Shown here in pieces: positions 1 through 10,757 of a DNA stretch of 64,000 nucleotides. The first letter of the stretch is position 1. Each line of letters begins with the position of its first letter. Made by a program: the position numbers and the translations under genes. This DNA is from Fonsecaea monophora (taxonomy: Eukaryota; Ascomycota; Eurotiomycetes; Chaetothyriales; Herpotrichiellaceae). The stretch covers positions 434,001-498,000 of the forward strand of contig NW_019173932.1 of NCBI RefSeq assembly GCF_001642475.1, read 5' to 3'. The notes beneath the pieces were generated by a model. That model saw nothing but the letters and a program-made list of their open reading frames with translations, was not told where the DNA came from and ran no database searches.

Positions 1-1336
1 ACAACGTTGTCAATCAGAATGCATCCAACTTTACAAACCAGAACCGCTTTGGAATGAATAACACACCTTATTCGGGACCCTATTCGTCATATTCGTCCCC
101 TTACTCGAGGTTTGGTGGTGGCATGTATGGTGGAGGCATGTACGGAGGCGGCTATGGGTACGGCAGTAGCATGTACGGCAGCGGCATGTATGGAGGATAT
201 GGAAACTACCCAGGGATGCCAGGCGACCCCAATAACCAAAGTCTGACCCAGACGTGGAACAACAGCACAGCCGCGACTTTTCAAATCATGGAAAGTATTG
301 TCGGCGCGTTTGGTGGATTTGCGCAAATGCTGGAGAGCTCATATATGACGACGCGTTCTTCATTTTTCGGTAAGTTCTTTACCCGCCACAACATGCTCAA
401 GACTGACAGCTCTGGACAGCAATGGTCTCTATGGCCGAACAATTGGGAAATTTACGTCAAACCCTTGGGTCAGTTCTCGGGATCTTCACGCTCATGCGAT
501 GGATTCGGACCCTGGTAGCAAAACTTACTGGTCGGCCACCACCTGCCGATGCGACAGCCCTCACACCTGCGGCCTTCTCATCCTTTCTCAATGGTGGTCA
601 CAGTTCTACCCCTGCAACACTACCTGACGGTTCACCTGCACCGGCCCGCCCGTCAAGGAAACCGTTTATCATGTTCGCCATTGCGGTCTTCGGCCTGCCC
701 TACCTCATGAGCAAGTTGATCCGCGCCATGGCCCGCTCTCAGGAAGAGGAAATGCGTCGGCACCAGGAAACGGCGATGCCATACACCGTGGGTGCGAATG
801 GAGAACAAATCCCCATCGACCCCAAGAAACTCGATTTCTGCAGAGTGTTGTATGACTACACCCCCACTCCACAGTCTGGTGGAATGGACCTCGAAGCAAA
901 GAAAGGCGACTTTGTTGCAGTGCTCTCCAAGACGGATCCCATGGGCAACGCGAGCGAGTGGTGGAGGTGTCGCGCGCGAGACGGCAAGATGGGATATCTC
1001 CCGTCTCCCTACCTCGAACCGATTCAAAGACCCATGCCAAAAGCCACGCCACAAATCACAGAAGGAAAGGCCACTCCGCCGATGATGGAATCGGACGAGA
1101 TGATGGCTTCACACAAACCCAAACTTCTCCGGAACACAGGTGAAGTAGAGCCTGAGTCTCAGGCAGTGATGGACGCGCTAGGCGAGCGAGACAAGGAGTA
1201 TAAGACGCGGTACAACACTCTATATGCGCCAGCGACGATGAAGAAGCCGACTGTCGATATCAAAGGGCCACACATGGACAGCAAACCCGGCGATATCACC
1301 CCAGAAAGTTTCCAGAAGAGCGCCTTTTATTCTTAA
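1..1336 (+). CDS. PEX13: PEX13 peroxisomal import docking protein (5' partial)
   Basis: Peroxisomal membrane protein of the Pex13-Pex14 docking complex that receives Pex5/Pex7 with matrix cargo. The reading frame is open to the left edge, so the 5' end is missing. Exons are about 3..369 and 420..1336, joined across a 50 bp intron (GTAAGT...ACAG) that restores the family junction SSFF-A-MVSMAEQ. About 427 residues are visible. An N-terminal Tyr/Gly/Met-rich stretch with MYGGG repeats (residues about 18-55) is followed by a first hydrophobic segment (GSVLGIFTLMRWIRTLV, about 140-156), a second one (PFIMFAIAVFGLPYLMSKLI, about 203-222) and an SH3 domain (about 258-320). The SH3 contains the ALYDY-like LYDYTP, WWRCR and GYLPSPYLE. 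This order is diagnostic of Pex13. A disordered tail follows. Confidence 0.95.
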
Positions 1337-2600
1337 TGTAAGCCATTATATTGGAGCGGGGGACACCAAAAAAGGAGGGGAGCGGACGGAGGGGGCGGGC
1401 GAAACAGGTGTTTTGTTTCGAGGGAGCCAACACAAAAACCGATATCCTTGGGAAGTTGCTCAGCAGGGAATTATTCATATAATTGGAAGAAAGGGACATG
1501 ATTGTCCTTGTTCGGGTTATGCTTGCTCTGTTCTCCGTCCCCTTGTTCCGCACGCGATGTACCTCGTACTCTTGTACAGTTTTTTCAATCTTTGTCAGGT
1601 TTTCCCATATTCCCATTAAGCCCTGGTGCTATTAGGTGAGATGGCCTGTTTTGTCTACACGTCTTGTCTGTAAGTAGAGAGAGGGAGGGAGGGAGGGAGT
1701 GAGGGGAAGATGCATGGATCTGGCAGTTATGTGTCTATGTATGTATGTTTGTATGTTTGTAGCTAGGTATGTAGCTAACTGGCTAATGACTTGATACCAG
1801 ACCATACTAGATAGAGCAGACGGGACACAAAACAGCACACCTAGGTATCAAGGTATCTAGATATCTAGACATCCAAGAAGAAAAAAAGTATCAAATCAAT
1901 CACACTACACTATCAACGCACGCGCGCGCGGAAACAGGCTTGCTTAGGTAGGTAGGTAGGTATGTAAACTTGGTCAACTCAGTCAAGTAATATAATAGAA
2001 GGATTAAATACCCCTAGAGAGGAAATAATAGCTAGCTTTTTGAGCACCGCCACATCACATCCGACAGACAGACAGAAACACAGATAGATAGATCAGTCAC
2101 AAGTCACAAGTCTCCCTCGACTTGGAAGAAAGTCCCCCCCCCCTCTCTTTTACCCTGCCCTCTCAAGGATCGAGGATCGAGGAGTGCCGTCTCAAAAGAA
2201 CCTGGATACAGGAAGTGTTCAAGCCTAGCAAGCTCAAAGCAAAATACACAAAAGGAAACAAACAACAGAACTTTTTGGAGTTGAGCAAAATGTCACAAAA
2301 GTGCAGGTAAGAAGCAAGCAAGAAAGAAGCAACAATGGCAACAGCGTCAAAGGCACGGGCAGGGAGAAGCTGACTGCCTGACTGACGGACTGACGGACTG
2401 ACACAGTAGCAAAGCAATACAACAAACAAAACCCCATGAAATGAATCCACAGACAACACAGGATGGCACTCATGGTCCCGTCGAGTGTCAATGCTCCTTG
2501 CAAGGTGAGGGTGATGTTCCGTACCCAGTGTGTTCAGACACAATCTCGCTCCTGCTCCTTGCTTGTCGAGATAGTTGAACAAATTTCCATGCTCATCAAT
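1337..2600. other. intergenic region with simple repeats
   Basis: No gene is recognised here. The stretch holds low-complexity tracts: GAGG repeats at about 1677-1700, TATG/TTTG repeats at about 1735-1780, a CG run near 1919-1930, GTAGGTAGG near 1947-1962, GATA repeats near 2083-2095 and TGACGGAC repeats near 2381-2403. An ACCTAGGTA motif lies at 1839-1847. It probably contains the PEX13 3' UTR. The minus-strand end near 2550-2600 may hold a terminal exon of the neighbouring RRM gene (see findings). Confidence 0.6.
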
Positions 2601-2742
2601 GCCGAAATCAGGAGGTGTTCTGATCTTGCCAAAGGCGTAGACGAGGCTAAAGCTCCAGGAAATTCAGAATCGGCTTCGATGGCGCATACCTCTCGTCTGC
2701 TAGCATAGTTAGGCCCATGTTGGTACTCCTATTGGGATTCAA

Positions 2743-4340
2743 TCATGAGAAGGTGACATATGGACGTACCTTTGGCACGACTTCGTCATCGTCGTCGTCA
2801 TCATCGTCATCATCCTCGACCTCCTCTTGATCCTCGTCTTCTTCCTCAGCTACCAGCGCAACGCCCTCTTCACTCCCCTCACTATCGTCACTGCTGTCAT
2901 CACTATCATCTGCGGATTTCTCGTCCCAGCTACCTCGTCGAGTCGAAGAACATCTCGCGCCATTAACGACAAGTGGACCTGTTGGGGATGTCGAGCCACT
3001 GCTATGTCCTGATCTTTTCCTTGCAGCTCGGGATGGATCTCTCGCAGTCTCCTTCGAGGGCACAGCGGTGTGTCGTTTGGTCTTTGAACTGGTGATCTTG
3101 GACGAAACCACGCTCTTCTTCTGCGCCGAGGAACCACTCCCACACTGTGTCTCCTGCCACCGTCTTCTTGATGAGCCGGAGCCGGAGCTTGAGCTCCCAG
3201 CTGCTGCGGTCAATATGGGTTCGTCTTTCTCTTGTTTGACACTGATCTTGCGATTAGAGAGGTATCTGCCGTCAAGGTCACGTACGGCACTAAGGGCTTC
3301 GGTTGGAGTTTTGTATCGTGCCCGTGCGGTGCCCTTGTTCTTACCGGGATTGCGGCTATCAGGGTGGATCTCAAGATAGAAAACGTTGCCGTAGCGTCTG
3401 AGGAGGTCACGCAGTTCACTCTCGGACTGGTAGTATGGCAACCCAGAGATAAATATTTTGCTGCCGTCATTGCCACGACGGACAAGGGGAGCGGCAGAAG
3501 GTGGCGAGGGAGGCCGTGCAGAGTCACCATTGAGCGAGTGCTGTAGGACACTGGTGGAGCCATGGTGCTTGGATGGGTTGAATGTGGTAGATATGAAGGT
3601 CGAGGCGGACAGACTCCAGATGGGTATGCTGTCGTAGCTGGAGCCATAGTAGAAGCGAGTGAAGACATCGCTGGTTGAGCAGCCCAAGTCGCCATTGTTG
3701 TGTACGGTGTTGGGTAGCTTACGGATGCCAGTTGATGAGCAGAGGCTGTATAGAGAGGGTTTCTTCCAAAAGGTCAGATAGAAATAGCAAGTTGACCCGA
3801 GAGACATACGCAGAGGGCCGTGTCGTCGTAGCAGGTCCTTGTAGGCTCGGAAGATACAACCCTGTTGGTATCTCCGACGTGGTGATCCCATTACTTTCTT
3901 TTGGTCCTTGTATCTTTCTCAAACTCCCGTCCTTCTCTTGGGCAACCAGTTTGACACGCACACGTTGGCCATTCCAGCCTTGCCTGCAGAGATTCTCTAC
4001 ATCTTGTGAACGCGTGCACAGCAATCGTGGGAATTGGACATACCATAGACTTTGACGGCATCAGCCTTACCCTTGATGGTGCAATGTCCCAACTGGGTCC
4101 CATCACCCGCGCTGAACACTTCAGCTTTCAAGCTCTGTTCACCTCCCAGACTCCTCGTCATGTCCTTGAGCTCTTGCCATCGACAGTGGCGTGGAATCTA
4201 AGATATTCAGGTGAGCCTTGGAGATGCATCGAAGGGGTCTTAGCAACATCGCTTTGACCTACATCTTGAATAAGGATGATATAATGCTGCTCGTCTTTAC
4301 TCGAATGTCGAGGCCGAGGACGTTCCTGCCTCTGAGGCAT
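2743..4340 (-). CDS. two-RRM RNA-binding protein with acidic tail
   Basis: Predicted RNA-binding protein, probably nuclear and acting in mRNA processing or export (inference from RRM content). Four exons, all in phase: 4340..4263, 4197..4044, 4002..3810 and 3745..2743, giving 475 aa. Introns are 65, 41 and 64 bp. Exon 1 begins MPQRQERPRPRH, and the splice joins IILIQD to IPRHCRWQELKDM, rebuilding the first strand of RRM1 (about residues 18-95, resembling Gbp2/Hrb1-type RRMs). RRM2 (about 237-313) carries KIFISGLPYY as RNP2 and GTARARY as RNP1-like. A Ser/Arg/Lys-rich linker follows, then a long Asp/Glu run near the C-terminus encoded by GAC/GAT repeats. A good GTACGT donor lies just before the stop (2769), so the true 3' end may lie further downstream. 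The 41 bp intron is short for this group. Confidence 0.75.
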
Positions 4341-7300
4341 ATCTCAGGAGTGCTAGAACGACTGACAACGTCAATGCTTCAAGGCAAACCCTGGATTTCC
4401 GTCAAAGCTTTTAGCTGTTCTTTGTCTTTCATCCACAATATGACTCGAACGCGGCCAGTAGATTTGACACTCTTGCTGGCAAACGCCTTCACCGCAGTTG
4501 TGGGGGAACAAGAGGTGGAGGTCAACCTTTATAGATTCCGACTGATACATATGGAACAGGTTGATAGTGGAGCTCTAGCCACTTCCCCCTCAGATAACGC
4601 AGGAGGGTCGCTTGCTTTAGGAAGACGAAGAGGCTATCAAGCAGTAACAAGGTAGCCCTAGCGAGGACAAGGGTCGGGAGATGGAATCATGGATCTTCTC
4701 TCTGGCTAGGTGGCTCAGCAACAAAATACGAGCCCAGATGTCAAGTGGGAAAGACTCGTGGATTCCCTTGGCTGGGACTTCTGGCACAGAACAGATGTTT
4801 TGTTTTTGAGAAGAAAACCAACCTTTGAGAGATTCTGAGGACTGATTTATAGACTTGACCTTCCCACGCCTTTGCGACCACGATACACAATGGCTTGACT
4901 CTCCAATGCAGTACATCTCTTGTTGAGGATGTCGCGGCCACGACTTGATTCAGGTTGGCCGCGGTGGAGAAAGATGGCATCGAAGCTCTGGTTCGAACCC
5001 AATAGGAGGTCCAAAAACAAAGACTGCGTTGAGGCTCGCAGGTGACCTCCATCGGAAGAAATCTGATATCAGATCACAAGTGGCTTGCATATTAGACGAT
5101 GGCTTGCTCTCTCCCTCTTGGAGCAAGCCGACCACCAAGCAGTCATGCCAACTGACCAAGTCTCCCACGATAGTGAGTGAAAGGCGCGCTATATCGGACA
5201 CGGAGATTCCGGGATATCCTTGTCTGACGCTTGACCAGAATATAGGTAGGAGTTTGTCTGCAAGCCACTTCGCGAGGGGCCGATGGCGTCCAATCGAAGT
5301 CGCTACAGTAATAGCAGAACGTCAGTGAACCCAGGAAACTCATTCCGGCCGAGATGTCTCGCGGAGGAAGGCCTTGACAGGCATGTGCATGGAGAATGGA
5401 CCCTTGAATCTGTCAACGACAATTGTCGTTATCGGCAAGAGTGCCCCCGTCCCCGTATTGTGTGCAAAAGAGGCTGGTTGGAGCAATTCCTAAGCAGGGC
5501 CTAACGTAAAAGAAAGAGGGCTTGCTGCAAGTCAAGACAAGATTATTTGGTTCGACTGGGTCCGGAGGCTCTCGTGAGCTTATAAGAGGCAATCGGACCC
5601 CAACGCTAAGGATCGATTCGGTCAGTGAACTGGAGAAAGGCTGGTGACAAGGGCAACATGGCCGTGTTCCCAATCTGAAGATATGTTTGCGAAGCATCCG
5701 AGTTTTAACCCCTGCTGGGATGATCGTACACCAACCTCGGGTCAGGCAATTTCCCACGATCTCAAGAGAAAAGACTGTCCAAGTGTCCAACGTGTTTGCT
5801 TCATCACCGTTGAGGCGCCTCTTTAGAGAGCGCACTAGAAACAAAGAATGCTCCGGAAGGCTTCTGGAGGGGAGGACAGTGTGATTGCCACACACCTATT
5901 AGCCCCTTGGAAGTTCAGGACGCTCTCGCGTAGCTGTGCATTGGTGGCTTACCAGGGTCAGCTGGAACGCCAGAAATCTCGGTCCTCGATTCCCTGTGAT
6001 GCATGTAGGAGACGCCCAAAGGGATCAAGTTCGGCTGTTTCCAAGGACCATGTTGCTGTCAAGTCGCAAGTAGGAAGGTCGGGGAGACGGAAGACACCAT
6101 GTTTGTAACTTCATGCCATCATCGCACATCTAGTGGCTGCGGGCGAACCAGTTTTGACACATTGGCTGCACGGGTTTGACGCGAGTTGTAGTGTTGCCCA
6201 TTTTCCCTCCCTGTCCAAGCAAACCGAATTTCTAGTTTACATCTTGGAGGGCGTCGCGCCCCATTTCCCACTTGGTGGTACAACAGGCCCGCAGGATCTC
6301 TGAACTCTGGAATCCGCTCTGAAGCGAGGGACAAATTCGGTGCATTTGTGTGTGACTAGGATCTGAGCCGGATATGCAGAGTTTGGAGAGCTGATCTCAT
6401 CGAGATCTCGACCGTTGAACGAAGAAATGTCATCCGTTTCATTGGAGGCAAGAGTTAGCTGCTTGTGCGACTTTCCCGCTCACGGGTCACCCACGGGTGG
6501 CGATGAAAATGCGTCAAAGAGGGTGGACTGAAGGCTTGCTCGACTGGAGAAGCCAAGCATCGATCATGTCGGTCACCGATCAGCATCAATTGAGGTCGAG
6601 GTGTTTCATTCGTCCATGTGTCGTCGCTCTTGCATTTTGGAAACTGGATCTTGGAATAATTGACCAGTCAGCATGTCAAAGAGACATGCTCCCGCATCAA
6701 GCCGTCGCCCTTCCAAGCAGGTTTGCTTGCGGATTGTGGGCGATAGTGCGTGACGCAGACCACGCTCATCTCCCGTGGCGAGGACCGACCATCGAGACTA
6801 TTACAACGTCTTTGAGCCATTCTTTAATACTGCCTAAATACTGATGTAATGTGGTGTAGAGTCACGCCGAAAACAGTACCAAGCAAGATGCTAGCAAACA
6901 AGCCAGTGAGATGAGGGATACATGTATGCAAAACCAAACAAACGCTTCCAACGCTCAGATTCCAACGCCAGGATTTCAAATGCACCAGTTGGACTTCCGC
7001 AGTGGAATTCTCCATCCTCATGTCCCAAAAATGTGGCAAAGATAATATGCACCTTGTGCACCCGTGGTCTTGTCATCACACCAGATCGGAACCAGTGGCA
7101 GCAGCCTCTAGCCTTCTGTGAAAACTGGTACCCTTTCAAAGCCGTCCACCGGGGTTTGTTCGCTGCAAAAAGTCCAATAATATTGCAGCTTTTGATCCAT
7201 TCTCACGGAATTGACTCTGTTGTACCGTTGGGAGGTCATCCTGCATAGAAGATCCCACGACAGGTCCCGAATATCCATCGCCCTGAGTCGTGTCCAATAG

Positions 7301-7526
7301 GGCAAATTCTGCATTTGCTCCGTGTGTTGTACTTGTTGTAGTACGAGATGTCCTTTGTTCCCAGGCGTCTTGCTCTCTCCACCATACTCGCTGGTCGTAT
7401 GTCTCAATTGTATTCAATCGGTTTGTTCCAAGTGCTCCAGAGTGGAAATTTAGGGGGAATTGCAATCGGAGGAAGGATTGAAAGGAGGGGTTTAGAAAAG
7501 GATGGCCCCGGAGAGAATAAATCAAT
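4341..7526. other. gene-poor region, no confident gene
   Basis: About 3.2 kb with only short, uncorroborated open frames on both strands and no family I recognise. Composition is not strikingly AT-rich, so strong repeat-induced mutation is not evident. A degraded Zn2Cys6-like motif is described separately at 5960-6100. The region may be decayed coding sequence, long UTR or noncoding RNA. Confidence 0.5.
5960..6100 (+). pseudogene. possible relic of a Zn2Cys6 transcription factor
   Basis: One frame reads SIPCDACRRRPKG, close to the opening of fungal binuclear zinc clusters (CDACRRRK). After a one-base shift the next bases read FGCFQGPCCCQVASRK, resembling the second half of the same cluster. 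No surrounding ORF supports an intact protein. The match is short and could be chance. Confidence 0.3.
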
Positions 7527-7820
7527 TCATTTGACAAAGCCAACCACGTTGGCACATCTTTGGCAGTAATATGAGTTCATGCCGAATCGGACTGCGCCAC
7601 TGTTCTGAGCAGGAAGCGAGGTATCGATACTCAGGGATCGTTGACATCGAGAGCAGCGAACAATGTCTAAAGAGGACTTGGGTGAACCGGAAGCGCTCGA
7701 TGACAGGGTGTTGATGCTGTCGTCGCTTTTATTGGACTTGGGGCCGATTTTAGTGGCGTTGGAGCCATTGGCTGCCAATGTCTGAAGCTGCAAGAGGGAA
7801 GAAGGTGTCGACGACGCCAT
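7527..7820 (-). CDS. small zinc-ribbon-like hypothetical protein, 97 aa
   Basis: Single-exon protein of 97 residues starting at ATG 7820. The first 50 residues are Ser/Asn-rich and look disordered. The C-terminal half carries two CxxC pairs, C56-SR-C59 in IVRCSRCQRSL and C86-QR-C89 in YYCQRCANVVGF, which should bind one zinc as a ribbon. The ordered C-terminus and clean start distinguish it from the unsupported ORFs around it. I think similar short proteins are widespread in Eurotiomycetes, but the function is unknown to me. It sits alone in a gene-poor region. Confidence 0.7.
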   Translation of the reverse strand: MASSTPSSLLQLQTLAANGSNATKIGPKSNKSDDSINTLSSSASGSPKSSLDIVRCSRCQRSLSIDTSLPAQNSGAVRFGMNSYYCQRCANVVGFVK

Positions 7821-9959
7821 TTCTGAGAATATGAAAGGTGCTCGCAGGTCGCAATTAGTATATGAATAAATGAAGGGTGCTTCAGCGAAATCGTCCCCTT
7901 TTCAAATGGTAATGGTATGGCAGAAATCAAGGGGGAAGGGCGGCAATAGATCAGGAATACTGGTCGAGAGCGGATAATAAGATTAGGTAGAAAGTGCAGA
8001 ATTCAGCGCAAGAGATCGGGGATGGCAACGGCTTGTGATATGGACATGGACGGTTCTCGTGAGGGAAGCCTTGGATGGAAGGCGATGAAACGCGACCAGG
8101 GGTGGGATGGGAATTACTAGTGCAGGTCGAAACTGGATATCGACGGGATCGAGGACAAATGAGGGCCGAGGACGATGGTTAGGGAGGCACACAAGAGTTG
8201 AAATCTTCGATGGCATGGGAATCAAAGATGGCATTCTTCCAATGAGTGGAATGTGAGATGGTCGATGACCACCAGCGACCTCGATCGCAGGAAACCAAAT
8301 CGACTTTACGCGCGGCGGCACGAGAACTTTAGCACTGGCTGGGAACTCCAGGCCCCCTTTCACGCCGAAGACGCCTCTTCCACCCGGGAACTGTTGGGCC
8401 TTTTCCGGGCTGTTGATCCCCAATCACGGCTTGCCCTGGGCTTGAAGAGGAGCCGACCGTACCTATTCCGAACTGGTTTTCTTCTCTTGCGGGCTTATGT
8501 TCCGGGCACTGTGGGGTGTCTTATTGGTGAACGCCACAGTTGGAGGGGTAGCCTAGAGGGCCGGCCACGCCTGATATTCTCACTAGCAGCCTTTCTTCAT
8601 CATCTCCGATCTGTCACTTTTAGGTTGCTGGGCCGATAGAACCGAGGCGTTTGTACTTGTTTGTACGTCCTTGACAACGGGTACGAGTTGCAGGAGATCG
8701 ATCTGTTTTCGGAGAGGGCAATATGCCACAGTGCCACTCCGTCCAGCCCTACCCCTTGCTGGACCACCTGTGCAGGTCAATTCTGGAGACTGAGGGTACC
8801 AGGAAATCCCGGAACCAGATGGCCCACAATGGCCGTCGGCTCAAGTGATCCGTCACCCGCCAGAGTACCGAGTACACATGATCGTACACATGATCAGATA
8901 TGAGGCACAAATGCATAAAGTCCCTCGTACTTGGGATATGAGGCATTCTCAGGGGTAATCAAGACTGACCCGGATATCATCTCACGGCGAGAGAAATAAC
9001 TCACCAGAATTGTGTAATCATGAGCCAAGCGAGATGTTGATGAGCGTGCTGCCACTACCATTTGCAGCTGAAGATTGCCGTTTCCCGTCCCACGAGGCAA
9101 GGATATCTTCTCATCGGATATCCAGTTCCGCGCCATATGAAAGGGGCATTTATTCACTCAATGTAACAAGAGAAGTACCAAGCAGGCCTTCATCTGCAAA
9201 TGCTCCGGTCCTCATCTGGTTTTGGGTACCTAGCACTCCTAGGTAGCCTGTGGGTGGCGGGCCACTCACAGGCGGCTGTACAAGCAATGGCTTAGTCACT
9301 CACCTTGAGTAAAGTCAGCACTCATCAGCAATCCGAGCTTATCGGTCCATCTGCAATAGTCGCTCAATGTTTACTGTCTGACAATAATGGAAGTGTAGCG
9401 TTTTCCACTCGGCGGCACCAATCAACCCCTCTGCTTTTCTGCTGTCAGACAAGTTTCCATGACGTCAGGTTTTGGGAAACAATCTTGTGCAACCAAGATC
9501 AAATTCGACCCACGTTTTTGGATCGTCAACTGCGAAGTTTTGCGACAAGACGGTATACTTCACTCCTTGATACTGCGTCCACCGTGAAGATATACCACTT
9601 AATCCAAGTGATCTTTGTCCTCACTTCACTCTCCCTTTTGCTCCTCACACTCCTTCCTCAAAGAACCTCGATCTCATTCGCAATTGGCCTCATTCGAAGC
9701 ACATCACTAAATTCGCACACAAAGATAGTCCCCCCACCTCAGATTCGCTATCGAGATCCTCCAATACAACTCGATCTTGTGTATTGCAGGTGCAAATCCT
9801 CAGGTGATCTTTACTCTTCATCCACTCCAAAATCCCACCCGGAAGAATACCGTTGGTTGGAAGACGAATTTGGTTCATCGCAGTACCGAGGGACAAACTG
9901 CGCGGTTGCGACTTGCGGGAGGCGGCCCCGCCACCACCAGAAAAGAAAGAAAAATAACA
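7821..9959. other. intergenic region and 6PGL leader
   Basis: About 2.1 kb with no recognisable gene. Open frames up to about 150 codons occur on both strands but carry no domain or coherent composition. The last few hundred bases are pyrimidine-rich (about 9595-9665) and are probably the promoter and 5' UTR of the downstream 6-phosphogluconolactonase gene. Confidence 0.5.
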
Positions 9960-10757
9960 ATGGGCAAACAACCCAACCTCTTTAGCTACCCCACAGTCGA
10001 CGAGGTCGCTGCGCATCTGCGCGTTTATATCCTCTCCTGCCAAAAGACGGCACTTCACCGACACGATTGCTTCAAAGTCGCTGTTTCAGGCGGCAGTCTT
10101 CCCGCAACCCTTGCAAAGGCGCTCCTTACGCCAGGTCACCAAGAAGACCCCGCACTCGGGCCACAATTTTCGAAATGGCAAATCTTCTTCGCAGACGAAC
10201 GAGCCGTACCTTTCGATGACAAGGACAGTAATTACGGGTTATTGAAGAAAGAACTTCTCGATAAAATCCCGTCCGAGCAAGGGACGCCCGCTGTCCATCC
10301 TATCGATGTGACGCAGCTCGGCAACACCCAGGAGCTGGCGGACCGGTATCAAGAAGTCCTCATGTCAACATTTGCCAGCAAGGATTCTGTGAAAGTGCCC
10401 ATCTTTGATCTAATCCTCTTGGGTTGTGGACCGGACGGCCACACATGTAGTTTGTTTCCCGGCCACGAACTGCTGCGAGAAGCAGACGCTTGGGTGGCTG
10501 CAATCGAAGACAGCCCGAAACCGCCGCCAAAAAGGATCACCTTGACTTTGCCCGTGTTGACACATGCTCACAAGATTGCGTTTGTCGCCACTGGAGGTGA
10601 GAAGAAAGGAATTTTGAAGAAGATCCTAGAAGCGGACGATGAGGGAAGAAGCCTACCTTGTGGGCTGGTCAATGAAGGCGGCGGGGAGAAGGTCAGCTGG
10701 TTCACAGATGATGCAGCAGTGGAAGGAGTGGCATTCCCTAGGAGGGGCAGCCTGTGA
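9960..10757 (+). CDS. SOL3: 6-phosphogluconolactonase
   Basis: Hydrolyses 6-phospho-D-glucono-1,5-lactone to 6-phosphogluconate, the second step of the oxidative pentose phosphate pathway, in the cytosol. It is an intronless 265-residue protein. The ATG at 9960 (context aataacaATGG) was chosen because it begins MGKQPNLFSYPTVDEVA, the usual family start; the same frame is open further upstream but that part is unlike the family. Motifs seen are FKVAVSGGSLP (phosphate-binding loop), WQIFFADERAVP and GCGPDGHTCSLFPGH, the signature of the SOL/6PGL family. The length is typical. The symbol is given by homology to the yeast SOL family. Confidence 0.95.
   Translation: MGKQPNLFSYPTVDEVAAHLRVYILSCQKTALHRHDCFKVAVSGGSLPATLAKALLTPGHQEDPALGPQFSKWQIFFADERAVPFDDKDSNYGLLKKELLDKIPSEQGTPAVHPIDVTQLGNTQELADRYQEVLMSTFASKDSVKVPIFDLILLGCGPDGHTCSLFPGHELLREADAWVAAIEDSPKPPPKRITLTLPVLTHAHKIAFVATGGEKKGILKKILEADDEGRSLPCGLVNEGGGEKVSWFTDDAAVEGVAFPRRGSL

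Noticed and set aside
3210..3695. 161-codon frame overlapping the RRM gene
   Set aside because: A Pro/Ser/Thr-rich shadow. The spliced frame through 3745..2743 joins the upstream exons in phase and contains RRM2, so no extra intron is needed.
4990..5010. GGTTCGAACCC as a tRNA 3' end
   Set aside because: Flanking bases do not pair as a T-stem, and the rest of a cloverleaf is missing.
5413..5895. 160-codon minus-strand frame in the gene-poor island
   Set aside because: No recognisable domain, no coherent composition and no supporting splice sites. Not enough to call a gene.
9777..9959. 61-codon N-terminal extension of 6-phosphogluconolactonase
   Set aside because: The extension has no family similarity and no strong start. 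MGKQPNLFSYPTVDEVA at 9960 matches the usual start and has good ATG context.
9305..9985. 226-codon frame in front of 6-phosphogluconolactonase
   Set aside because: It does not begin with ATG, has no domain and overlaps the real start in another frame. It is more likely leader sequence.
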